Shown piece by piece: positions 53,231 to 64,000 of a DNA stretch of 64,000 nucleotides. The DNA lies in contig JAWZYV010013139.1 in assembly GCA_038373885.1 (NCBI GenBank), positions 248,001 through 312,000 on the forward strand. Reading direction: 5' to 3'. Made by a program: the position numbers and the translations under genes. The notes under the pieces were generated by a model. The model searched no databases. It saw only the letters and a list, made by a program, of their open reading frames with translations, and was not told the DNA's origin. The stretch is from Cheiracanthium punctorium (lineage: Eukaryota > Arthropoda > Arachnida > Araneae > Cheiracanthiidae). Each line of letters starts with the position of its first letter. Within the stretch, counting starts at the first letter, position 1.

Positions 53231-53439
53231 TATAGATTGTGAAATAAACTAATTATATAGTAATATAAAAATTAATGACAGTCAATGTGATAATCCATGT
53301 CACAGTTCAATTTCGAAGTTATATGTAAAAATAAATAAATAACACTTTCATTAAAATTCTGTAATGTTTAACTCAAATGTAAAAGAACATTGTGTAACTG
53401 TCAGTAGTAAAGTTCAAACCACGTTTTAATCACACATAT

Positions 53440-56400
53440 CTCTGTTGTAATGAATTTTTAGCGAGATAATGTAATAATATATAAACATTATTACATTATT
53501 ACATAGCGAGATCATGTAATAATGTATAAATAGAGATATCAACAGATAAGACTTGTTAGTGAGATAATGTAATAATATATATCTTCATTAGCACTTACTT
53601 ATTAGTGAGATAATGCAATAATTTATATCTTTATTCATTATTTAAATTATGTGTCATATATATATATATATATCTGTATTGTTTGACCTGTTGGTGAAAT
53701 AATGTTATAATATCTATCTTTAATAGAACTTACTTGTAAATGAGATAATGTAATAATTTATACCTCTATTCATTACTAGCTGGAGTACCCGTTCTTCGCG
53801 CAGAATGGATATTGTTAAACAAAATAAAAATAGAAAATAAATAAATATTAAACATATGTTTAGATTTAATCGCCTACAAAAACTGTTTCAGAATATACGT
53901 TCGGCATAATCTAACTATACTTGATCTTTCTAAATACTGTTTGGAATGTTCATCATAATCCGCGAGTGTGCCGTATTTGTCTTTCTTGTTACATAAAATA
54001 CTTCTTCATAATCCAATTCTATATTAAAATCACCTACCAATACTGTTTTAAGTCCTCGCCAGGCATATTCTAACCATACTTCAACTTTACACGAATATAG
54101 ACACCAATATTCCAATTAAATAAACAGAACGATTAGGTGCTTTTTCGACAAACAGGGAAGATATCGCTAAACTGGTTCCAATTTTAGGAACATTTTTATG
54201 CCAAATTTGGCGATAAATCACCAAAAGTGGCAAACATTGGCGACTTTTCCCATTAAATCTGGGAAATCTGGCAACCCTTGAAAAGTCATTCGCCCTTTCA
54301 CCAGGTAGACAATTATTTTTGTCTGAAATTAACAGCATTCAAGAGCTAAAGTATACGTGAAAAACACCTTTTTTGCCAACTACCTCTCTTATTGAGGTCG
54401 AAAAATCTGGAGAAGGATGCTTATGAATTTGTGTTTTTTACATTTTAATGTAAGATTTTTAAGGTTATCTTAATTTTCGTTCGAAATATGGAGACATATA
54501 TGAAATCAACGTTTTGGGCCCTTACACCAGTTTGGACACTAATACTAAAAAATCCTGAAACTTATTTTAAGGCATTTGTGTTCACTATTTTTTATGGAAG
54601 AATTTTAGGCTATCTCTTACTCGTCTGATATATCGAGGGAAATATGAAAAGAACGTCAAAAAAACATTTTGGTCCCTTACCCCCGTTTGGGTGAGAATTC
54701 TAAAAAAACCCTGTAAATTATTTTTAGGTATTTCTATTATCCGCAAAATTATTGCTTTAAAATGTAACTATCTGTGTTTTCTTCTGAGCCGCAAATATAA
54801 AAAGGAAATGTGAAAAAAAAAATGTTAAAGAACGTTTTGGTCCCTTACCTCCGTTCGGGCGCCAATTCTAAAAAACCCTAAAAAGAATTTTTAGGTATTT
54901 CCGTTAGTTACATTTTAAAGCAAGAATTTTGAGGCATATTTTTTTCTTCTGAGATACGAAGGAAAATGTGAAGAGAACGTTTTGGCCCCTCATCCACGTT
55001 TATGAGCAAATTCTAAAAAAAGAATCCTAAAAATGATTTTTATGTATTTCTGTTAGTTAAATTTTAAATCAAGAATTTTCTGGCTATCTCTTTTTTCTTC
55101 TGAGATGTAAAAATAAATGTGAAGAGAACGTTTTGTCCCCTAATCCCTGTTTCGTTTCGAATTTAAAAAATCCTGAAAGTGATTTTTACGTATTTCTGCA
55201 AGTCATATTTTAAAGCGAGAATTTTATCGCTATTTTTTCCACTCTCCCCCCTGAGATATGAAGGGAAACATGAAAATAACTTTTCGGGCCACCACCTATG
55301 TCTGGGTTCGAATTTTCAAAAATCGCTTTTTAAATGACGCTTTGGGCGCAAAGGCTATAAGCTCCTAAAATTTCATGTCTCTATCTCCGGTAGATTTGGC
55401 TGGGCGGTGATCGTCACTCAGACAGTCAGGACATCTTCCTTTATGTATAGAGATTTAAACTATGCATCACAGATATCACTGTTGCATGACCTGTTGGTAA
55501 GATAATGTAATGATGTATATCTTTATTAGTACTTACTTGTTAGTGAGATAATGCAATAATTTATATCTTTGTTTATTATTTAAATTATGTATCACAGATA
55601 TCTCCGTTGTATGACTTGTTAATGAGATAATGTAATGAGTAGATCTTTATTAGAGCTTACTTGTTAATGAGATAATGTAATAATTACAATTTTTATTCTT
55701 TACTTAAATTACCGTTCATAGATACCTCGTTTATATGACTGGTTAGTGTGATTATGTAATAATTTATATTGCATCTACACTAGGATCCACAATTAAAGTT
55801 ACAAATTCGGAGATAATCGCGAAGAAGAGTATGATAGGGCCATACTCTTCTTCCATTACTTGTTAGTGATAGTGAGATAATGTAATAATGTCTATCTTTA
55901 TTAGTACTTACTTGTTAGTGAGATAATGCAATAATTTATATCTTTGTTTATTATTTAAATTATGTATCACATATATATCTGTTGTATGACTTGTTAATTG
56001 AGATAATGTAATGATGTATATCTTTGTTAGAGCTTACTTGTAAATGAGATAATGTAATAATTATTAATTTTATTCTTTACTTAAATTACCTTTCATAGAT
56101 ACCTCGTTTATATGACTTGTTAGTGTGATAATGTAATAGTTTATATTGCATCTACACTAGGGGCCAGAATTAAAGTTACAAATTCGGGGATAATCGGGAA
56201 GAAGAGTATGGTAGGGCCATACTCTTCTTCCATTACTTGTTAGTGAGATAATGTAATAATGTCTATCTTTATTAGTAATTACTTGTTAGTGAGATAATGC
56301 AATAATTTATATCTTTGTTTATTATTTAAATTATGTATCACATATATATCTGTTGTATGACTTGTTAATGAGATAATGTAATGATGTATATCTTTATTAG

Positions 56401-56715
56401 AGCTTACTTGTTAATGAGATAATGTAATAATTATTATTTTTATTCTTTATTTAAATTACCTTTCATAGATACCTCGTTTATATGACTTGTTAGTGTGATA
56501 ATGTAATAATTTATATTGCATCTACACTAGGGGCCAGAATTAAAGTTACAAATTCGGGGATAATCGGGAAGAAGAGTATGGTAGGGCCATACTCTTCTTC
56601 CATTACTTGTTAGTGAGATAATGTAATACTTTATATCTTTGTTTATTATTTAAATTATGTATCACAGATATCTCTGATGTATGACTTGCCAATGACATAA
56701 TGTAATTGTTCGGGA
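53440..56715. repeat. GATAATGTAATAAT satellite with ~370-bp higher-order unit
   Basis: Short units contain GTTAGTGAGATAATGTAATA, AT.TATATCTTTATTAGTACT, TACTTG. From about 55455 they are organised in ~370-377-bp super-units, marked by GTAGGGCCATACTCTTCTTC at 55834, 56211 and 56581. Each super-unit also contains GGAAGAAGAGTATG...CATACTCTTCTTCC, a hairpin with ~13-bp stem. A Helitron at 53776-55453 splits the array. Confidence 0.93.
53776..55453 (-). mobile_element. Non-autonomous Helitron in the satellite
   Basis: On the minus strand it starts TCTCTATACATAAAGGAAGA and ends GAACGGGTACTCCAGCTAG (CTAG terminus, with remnant hairpin). Plus-strand flanks are A at 53775 and T at 55454 with no duplication; nearby units read TATTCATTATTTAAATTATG, exactly the two flanks joined. 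The interior has about six units of 147-168 bp marked by GAACGTTTTGGCCCCT-like blocks (54511-55281) and a TGGCGATAAATCACCAAAAG block. No protein. Confidence 0.9.
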
Positions 56716-56739
56716 TGGATCGAAGTTATCCATAATTCA

Positions 56740-56930
56740 ATTCAATAGAGAATTTGTAAAAGGATCTAAAAAGGGAAGTTGCATGTGGACAACCTTCTCC
56801 GTATACCTCCAGGTATAACGTAATTGCCCGGGTCCGACACGGGCGAAAGTAACCGGCTAATTTGCAGACATGGCCATGTCTCACGTGGGCAATCTTGTAT
56901 GTCGTGTTATTTTATTTCTAATGCCCGTCT
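56740..56930 (-). mobile_element. Possible SINE fragment
   Basis: The minus strand has GTGTCGGACCCGGGCAATTA, close to a B box, preceded by TTAGCCGGTTACTTTCGCCC. The tail has GTATACGGAGAAGGTTG. GC-richer than the flanks. The A box is unclear. Confidence 0.3.
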
Positions 56931-57149
56931 GAGATCCGCTCTAATAAAAGTAGATAGGCTAGATTATAATTAAACTTATTTATCATAGATGGCACCACTA
57001 CGCAGCATTTTTCTTGCTTAATCCACATACTGCGATTTGGTAATACCTATATATTCATTTTCTGCCAAAAAAAAAAAAAGGATGATTTTTTTAACCAGTT
57101 TTCCGAAAAATCTCGTGATTAAAGAGGTTAAAATCGGCGCTTTTGAAAC

Positions 57150-57400
57150 AATGGAAATGATTGCACCAATTACAATGTAACTGTGTTAAGGTCCAGGGTT
57201 CGGACCAACCATGAGGATATCGATATAATGGTTCGAAGTTTTCGCCGGTTTTCAGCAGATGTACGAGCGTTAGAATCAGGTTTACAGACCTCCACCCAAG
57301 ATATCCCCCCCAAGCAGATACCCCTCGTTGTATTAACACAGTATAGCTCATGACTTATTCGCGACCTCACTTGGTGACTGATCACTACTAAAGCGTTACA
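57150..57400 (+). mobile_element. tRNA-derived SINE, diverged
   Basis: B box CCAGGGTTCGGACCAACC near 57192, then ATGGTTCGAAGTTTTCGCCG, GTTTTCAGCAGATGTACGAG, TCAGGTTTACAGACCTCCAC, GATATCCCCCCCAAGC. It follows the layout of the SINE at 35366 (GTTTTCTCCAGATGTAACGT and so on). Confidence 0.68.
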
Positions 57401-59815
57401 GTGACTAGACAGTGAAGTCGTGTCATTTTCCAGTCACAATGTTACTAACTTCGGATACTCAGATAACCTCTGTGACTCTTTGTGAAAGCACAGTGACTGT
57501 TTTATGACCTCTACTGTTAGGCTAACGCTTGGTTGGCTTCTATTCATAATAAAAGTCTATGCCGTCACAGAAGAATGTTATTACCATGCCTTTAAAAATA
57601 AGATGCCAAGAATTTACTTTATTTTTTAAATTTTTTATTGATTTTTTCAGTAAATGTTGCATATGCGTACTTGTCCTCAAATAGTTATCCATTTCAATTT
57701 CAGTGGCGATAGCATATTATTTTCGATATTGTTGAAACAAAACCGCATACAGAAATCAGTTTTTTGTGGCCTTCTATTCTGAACGCGTTACATATATGTT
57801 TCACAAATTCTAGAATTTTAAAATGAAAAATATAAATTTAAAACTAAAACGATTGAAAAAAATACAGTGCATATATAAATACTAAGCAATCGATTCTGTA
57901 AGACACTGTGAATTTTTTTAATAAAAAGGGAAGCAAAAAAATCCACAAAATCTAATATTACACAGACATGTATAACACAAAATTCAATTACAAAGACGTG
58001 AACAGAAATTTCTATTACGTTTTTAATTTATTTTAATACAGGCGCTCACCTTAAAAGCGCACGTGCTAAGAAATTTTTAACAAGCCTTTTTCTTTAAATT
58101 TAATAAAACTTTGTAATGGAGTGATCTAAAAAAGCATGAACTATTGAGGATCAAATTTGTTAAAAATATATATCTGAGCATCTCTTAAAGAAATACATTT
58201 TGACTGGTGCGAGATTTTGAAACAAGCTTCAGATTAATCAAACATTTTTTATATTTAAATATTATATATGCTATACATATCTTTAATTTTTCTTTTAATT
58301 TAAGGATTAATTTTATATTAAATTTTCGAAAAGGTAATCTGATAGATTGGGTGAACTTTCGTGCTTTAAATTTAGATTATTATTTTTTTTTTTTTTTTTT
58401 GTGACAAAAGTTTTTGCCATGTACGTGATTTTCTTTTACGCATAAAGGGCCTTTTGTTACGAAGAAATAATGAGCTTTATTAATTAAAATCTATTCATTA
58501 AAAATTAAAATAAGTCATTGTTAAACTTTTTTAAAACATCCAGCCTGTTATTTTGGTTATATAGCGAAGGTCAGGCCAAATTTTAAAATGTCTGTTTTAT
58601 ATTGATTTACTTATTGTAAATATGTTGCATTAAACTTCAACAAAATTATAAATCTTGCGAAAGTTAATTTATTTTTAGAATTTATTTTTCATCAACAGAA
58701 AATACATTTGCCGATAGATGTAAGGTTAGAAGAAATAATAATTAAAATACACCCCCATACAAGATAATTTCTTTCAAAATATGCATAGAATCTATAATTT
58801 TCTCTATTTATATTGCTTTACTAAGAATAACTCCTTGTTGGTGAAATAGAAAATAAAAGGGCATATTTAATTAAATTAGTTCGGCGCTTTATTAACTGGA
58901 CTTTTGTTTCAAACTGGAGTTGCTATTTGTTAAAATATAGTGCGCATGTACCTGTACAGTGATTGTTACCAGCGTTTCCGTGATTTTTTTTTTATTATTA
59001 CTTTTATTTAATAATTGAAAAGTTTTATTTTGGAGTACCTCAGTTTCTTACAATCATATATTTGATCATTCAATATTTAAATACGTCAACAAATAGTACT
59101 TGTACACTGACGTAAGCTAAATCTCAAAGATCACCAGTGACAAGACATATTTGAAAAGGAAAGGATTTTAAAGTATTAAACTACTACACTTTATAAAAGC
59201 AATAAAAATTTTCATTACTTACGGGCTCTATCTAGAAATTCGATGTTTCATGCAAGAATGTGTTTCATAACCTACATACCTTTCTTGCTTTCTAAACTTA
59301 TTCACTTCATCCTGTAAGACTTGTAACTATGAGTTTACGATTGATTAACAATTGCTTTTTAATGATGCATGGATAATCAAGAACTAATCAGTGAAAAACA
59401 AACATAATCTATGGGATTTTTGATAACTCTAAGCACATTCTTTTTTATCAACGCATACAAAATGGATTTCATTTTAAAGCTAAAATCCTGAGATATATTA
59501 TCAAAGATTCAATTTTTCTCATGCTTCCGTTTTCTTCAATTTCATAACATATCTTGATTAAATTCAGGTAAAGATATTTCTTCCGGAGGAATCCAGATTG
59601 GTTCATCCCAGGTTTACAGATTTAACCGATGATTGAAAATTGAAAAATAAATAAATAAATAAAATTCGGACTGAAAACTTTTTTAGGGAATGAAGCAAGC
59701 GTGTGCATTAAGAGCTGAATTCTAAATTTTGAATTATGCGACTTGACTTGCACGAGACCCCTCCCTGTAACTGAAAATTTTGGATTATGAAAGAGGATAT
59801 ATATATATAAATATA
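57401..59815. other. AT-rich stretch, nothing recognised
   Basis: No gene, array or terminal repeats supported. A run of T at 58384-58400 and short A-rich tracts only. Confidence 0.45.
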
Positions 59816-60413
59816 TATATATAATATAAAATAGCTAAACTTAGGTATTATGGAATCCCTAGTAAAACATTAAGTAGTAGCACATGATGATAGAAAAGTA
59901 CTGAAAAACTGAAAACATGAAGTAAAAAAATGACAATCCAGAGGCAAGAAATTGTATAAAACAGAGCTGTAAAAACCACAGAGAAGTAGGAGGACAAGCC
60001 AAGCAAGATCACATGGGCATAAGCCTAATTGTTCGATCCCATGCAATGAAGTGCAGATGGATAGTAAAATTGAAATCGAGTACTCCATTATCAAGTACCA
60101 CCGTACTCACAATTCAATTTAAGAGTACGGTGGTACTTGATAATGGAGTACTCGATTTCAATTTTACTATCCATCTGCACTTCATTCCATGGTATCGAAC
60201 AATTAGGCTTATGCCCATGTGATCTTGCTTGGCTTGTCCTCCTACTTCTCTGTAGCTTTAACAGCTCTGTTTTATACAATTTCTTGCCTCTGGATTGTCA
60301 ATTTTTTAGTTCATGTTTTCAGTTTTTCAGTACTTTTTTGTCATCATGTGCTACTACTTAATGTTTTACTAGGAATTCCATAATACGTAAGTTTAGCTAT
60401 TTTATATTATATA
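59816..60413. repeat. ~600-bp palindrome with ~290-bp arms
   Basis: 59816-60108 and 60123-60413 are inverted copies separated by 14 nt (ACAATTCAATTTAA). About ten differences over the inner 230 bp give roughly 96% identity by eye. Each arm carries the same outward-facing 74-codon frame (MIMEYSISILLSICTS...), duplicated because the arms are copies. The outer edges merge into TA-rich DNA. No TIR element terminus or target duplication is clear. Confidence 0.95.
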
Positions 60414-60529
60414 CTATTCTGTTTTATTATGCTGCAATTGCGCTAATCTTTCAGAATATTTTTCTATCTCTACACTGTTTTATGCAAAAATTCTAAAATA
60501 TCGCCAATACTTTGGTAGTATATTTTTCA

Positions 60530-60662
<133 letters not shown>

Positions 60663-60989
60663 CACGCACGACATTTTGAACTACATACACCATTATTTTA
60701 TAAACCTATACAAAACCATCAAACTATTTTGAACAGTTTAGTAACTATAAATTACCATTTAATGTATAAAAGTAACGAGCAAACTATGTAAATAGGAAAA
60801 CGCAGTGTTTTTCAATATATAACAGCACTGTACTACACAGCATTGTAAATGCACAAAATTTATGATCAGTAGTGTCAAGTCGGAAAACCATAACAGTCCG
60901 AACGTACCCCAGAAACATACGCACAATTATTTTAGTTTTATATGATTCATTCAAAAGTTATTTGTTATATTTAACTGTTATCACCAGTG

Positions 60990-61795
60990 GTCCTGGAGTG
61001 TATTACTAAGTACTGTTTAAAATACACCACGATTTAGTTTTTTTTTGTGTGTATTAATAAGTACTGTTTAAAATACAACTCACAATTTAGCTTTGACCGT
61101 ATGAGTGTTCGTAAGTACTGTTTAAAATAGTTCATGATTTAGTATTTTTTTGTGAATACTAATAAGTACTGTCACGATTTAACCATTTCCGTGTGTGTAT
61201 TAATGACTACTGTTTAAAATAGCTCATGATTTAGTATTTTTTGTGTGTATGTATTACTAAGTACTGTCACTATTTATCTTTGCCTGCGTGTGGATTAATA
61301 AGTACGATTTAAAATAGTTCACGATTTAGTCTTTTCTATGTGTGTATTAATAAGTAATGTCTAAAACAGTTCACGATTTTGATTTTTCTGTGTGTGTATT
61401 AATTTCTGTTTAAAATAGTACACGATTTAGCTTTTTTGTATGTGTATTAATGAGTACTGTTTAAAATACAGCTCACGATTTAGCTTTTACTGTATGAGTG
61501 TTAGTAAGTACTGTTTAAAATAATTCATGGTTTGGTATTTTTTTATGAGTATTAATAAGTACTGTCACGATTAAGTTTTTCCTGGATGTGCATTAATGAC
61601 TAATATAAATAGCTCATGATTTAGTATTTTTTTTTGTGTGTGTATTAATAAGTACTGTCACTATTTATCTTTTCCTACGTGTGTATTAAAAAGTAAGATT
61701 TAAAATAGTTCATGATTCAGCCTTTTCTGTGCGTGTATTAATAAGCAATGTCTAAAATAGTTCACGATTTAGCTTTTTCTGTGTGTCGTATATGC
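60990..61795. repeat. ~50-bp minisatellite with ~389-bp higher-order unit
   Basis: The monomer reads TGTGTGTATTAATAAGTACT, GTTTAAAATAGTTCACGATT, TAG.TTTTTC; copies start near 61008, 61059, 61112, 61163, 61205, 61258 and onward. The distinctive variant GCTTT..C.GTATGAGTGTT occurs at 61091 and 61481, and variants with a deleted TTTAAAATA block (GTACTGTCACGATTTA, GTACTGTCACTATTTA) recur in the same order, so a run of about eight monomers has been duplicated. Confidence 0.9.
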
Positions 61796-62511
61796 AGGTT
61801 GCTCATAAAGAAACTTACCCTCTTTCACCGTTCCGTTCTCAACCAACGGAGATGAATTTTTATATACACTTAATCAGAGGAATGAGCTCCAGATTTGGAT
61901 TGTTTAAAGCAATAGATATCTCACAGTTCCGGTGATAGTGAGAAAATTTTCGAAAAATTTCCTATGGCAGCACCCACTCTTTATTCCAGCAAAAGCTAAT
62001 CAGCGCATTGAAAAAACATAAATTGCGTTGAAACGATATATGCATGACGAAAATTGGCGATGTAAAGCATTTGCGAAGATCATATTAACCATTTTATTTG
62101 CAGAGAATCGAAAGTACTTGAGTATTTTCTGCCCTATATTTTAGGATTAGTTCCAAAAAATTGCCTCTCTTTTAATATTGGACGTCAAAATTAAAGAAAA
62201 AAGTGCTAGACATACATACAAACTTTGCAGGAGAATAAATTTATTATTAACAAATCAAAGTCGGAAAACTGACTGCCACTTGCACCCGCAATTCAACGAA
62301 AAAATATATAATTAAAAGCGAATATACATATGCTCAATTTTCGAATAATTATGCGAGCTTTCTTTAAAAATACGTACCAAATTGAAGTTTATAAGCCAAA
62401 TATAATTTATAAACTATATGTTTCATAAAAGTACTTGTCCATTTTTCCCTGAACAAAAATCAGAAAATTCACTAATGATAATTTATTTCTGTAAGTCAAC
62501 AGACTGTAGGT
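61796..62511. other. AT-rich stretch, nothing recognised
   Basis: No coding frame supported. TTAACCATTTTATTTG at about 62088 could be a degraded left end of the TTAA element below, but this is uncertain. Confidence 0.35.
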
Positions 62512-62543
62512 GGTAAGTATGCTTACCACGGCCTTAGAAAGGG
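62512..62543. mobile_element. TTAA-element right end, family P5
   Basis: GTGGTAAG-TATG-CTTACCAC, a perfect subterminal hairpin, then GGCCTTAGAAAGGG and TTAA (62544-62547). Inverted, this is TTAA + CCCTTTCTAAGG + hairpin, the same layout as P1, P2 and P4. The other end was not found with certainty. Confidence 0.55.
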
Positions 62544-62547
62544 TTAA

Positions 62548-64000
62548 AGAACCAAAATCAACACAGAATGCATTGACCAAATTCGCATTAATTTACTAGA
62601 ATAGAAAATAGAAATAATAAAGTAACAGCGGGGCAATTGAAATTTTTAATTCGAATAAAATCAATTTCCTTTTCCTCTCTTGTACTGTTATGGGCTCGTT
62701 TCAATGCTTTTCTTTGTAAATGATTTACACCGCTAATTTTTTCATTCGTGCATCGTTCCAACGCCATTGAGTTGATTAACTTCTCTAGCAGTAAGTTGGT
62801 TTTTCAATGGTGAATTTCAAAATTTGTCACTGTAACCGTAACTCTGAGAGCTGTATTCTTAAAACAATCCCAGTATCGAGATCATAGCTCTGATTAATAA
62901 CTACACGCTTAAATCTATTGATTAAAACTAACACTGCTTTATTTATTAAATTTCTTATCGGCTGATTTAAATCCTTTTACGCTAAAAATTTCCGAAAAAT
63001 ACTCCTTAAAGACAATAATTTGTAAACTCTTCCATTCGCCTCAATGCTCCCAATTCGCTAGATTCTATTTAACTTAATTTTCATTTAAATCTTGTCTATT
63101 TGAGAATTCTGTCTCTCCCCCCTGGAAAGATATCCTATTACTATCACGCGGCCAACGCTCTTCAACGAAAAACGGTACATAGTCACAACGCGGGAATCGT
63201 GGCTTGCGGCGGGCATCGAAGAACAAACATGTCGTTATCAAAATATGAATTAAAGAGTTTCTAAAGAGAATACTGGACTTAATGCTAAGTCCTTTTGCTG
63301 TGGGTGATTACTTCTCTATGTATTCGCTGGTGATAATTTTATTTTATATCCGAATACCAAATGCATCTTTCTCATATTCAGAGTTGTGAAATAATTTCAA
63401 CCTAAATGTGGAGAGGATGTTGTCGGTAAAAACTTTGTTTTAATGGACATAGTTTCTTACGATTGGATTATAAAAATCTCGTCGCTGCTGTAAAACAAAT
63501 GAAGTTATGATATTTTCAAATGAGTAAGTACTATTTTTCCTTTTTCATGTAAATTAATTTGGTAGCTGCTGTAATTAAATCTCACAGCTGGTTTAGCCAT
63601 GAGTGCATTTCTGTATTCTGACTGCACTGTGAATTCGTTTTATAACTAGAGACTAGAGTGAAATTATATTCTATTTATTAAAAAAAATTTTTTATAGTGT
63701 ATTAAGATTTATGTAATGTATTTGCCTTGATTTAAAATTTATTTTCTCGGGCTTATAATCATAGATTACAGCTCTGATAATAAAATATGAAGAAAACGAA
63801 TAATTCAATATATTAATCAGAAACAGCAAATTTTGATAAAAACACCCTTTTTATAGCTTAAAATGATAACAGATATATTAATCAAAAAAAGACTGATTTT
63901 GTAAAAATGCTCACTCTATAGCTTAAATAATAATCATAATTGACTACAGTTATATTAAAGTTATATCAAAAACGGACAGACACTATTCTTTTTTGACTAT
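62548..64000. other. AT-rich stretch, nothing recognised
   Basis: No gene supported. A less AT-rich patch near 63115-63235 (CACGCGGCCAACGCTCTTC, GGCTTGCGGCGGGCATCG) has stops in all frames that I followed, and no repeat structure. Confidence 0.4.

Noticed and set aside
53440..56715. Regularly spaced short repeats resembling a CRISPR array
   Set aside because: Units are AT-rich satellite with repeat-like spacers and higher-order periodicity; the context is eukaryotic.
59870..60361. Two 74-codon near-identical hydrophobic frames
   Set aside because: They are the two arms of the palindrome read outward. No codon signature beyond the duplication, so not reported as genes.

Overview
The window is strongly AT-rich eukaryotic nuclear DNA with no convincing complete host gene. 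It is packed with DNA transposons, non-autonomous derivatives, tRNA-derived SINEs, solo LTRs, satellites and minisatellites. Mariner, piggyBac-like, hAT and Helitron remnants together with tRNA-SINEs suggest an invertebrate, most likely an arthropod; an arachnid is a guess only. There is no rRNA, intact tRNA gene, CRISPR array, operon or bacterial feature. Nearly all short open frames are chance frames in AT-rich or repeated DNA.

Layout. 1-7 kb: a hairpin-ended repeat, two tandem arrays, two nested TTAA (piggyBac-like) elements, a fold-back mariner. 7-20 kb: SINEs, a SINE split by a TIR element, a decayed Helitron protein, a solo LTR, and a 2.6-kb TTAA element carrying a second hairpin-ended element. 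20.5-24.5 kb: a non-autonomous Helitron with repeated CTCF-like motifs. 25-27 kb: a 76/152-bp higher-order satellite interrupted by a CACTG-ended transposon. 28-35 kb: a Harbinger-like element, a repeated ~130-bp module and AT-rich filler. 35-39.8 kb: SINEs, mariners, a hAT with a perfect 8-bp target duplication, and a duplicated small reading frame. 41-45.7 kb: TTAA elements, one with a 260-bp palindrome, a large inverted repeat and a deleted mariner. 48-53 kb: a three-copy repeat, a pogo-like MITE and a second solo LTR. 53.4-56.7 kb: a satellite array split by a Helitron. 59.8-61.8 kb: a ~600-bp palindrome, an AT/GATA microsatellite and a ~50-bp minisatellite. The final 2 kb is AT-rich and featureless.

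The elements interrupt one another, and several have paralogous empty sites inside this window, so target duplications can be read directly: TTAA three times, TA, 4 bp for an LTR, and none (A^T) for a Helitron. The most interesting material is the shared subterminal hairpin of several TTAA families, a palindrome-decay series in one family, two long inverted repeats that could make hairpin RNA, CTCF-like and E2F-like motifs spread by repeats, a 173-bp unit shared by two hairpin-ended element types, and a duplicated ~97-residue Ser-rich frame that I cannot identify. All homology calls are from reading alone; no database was searched.
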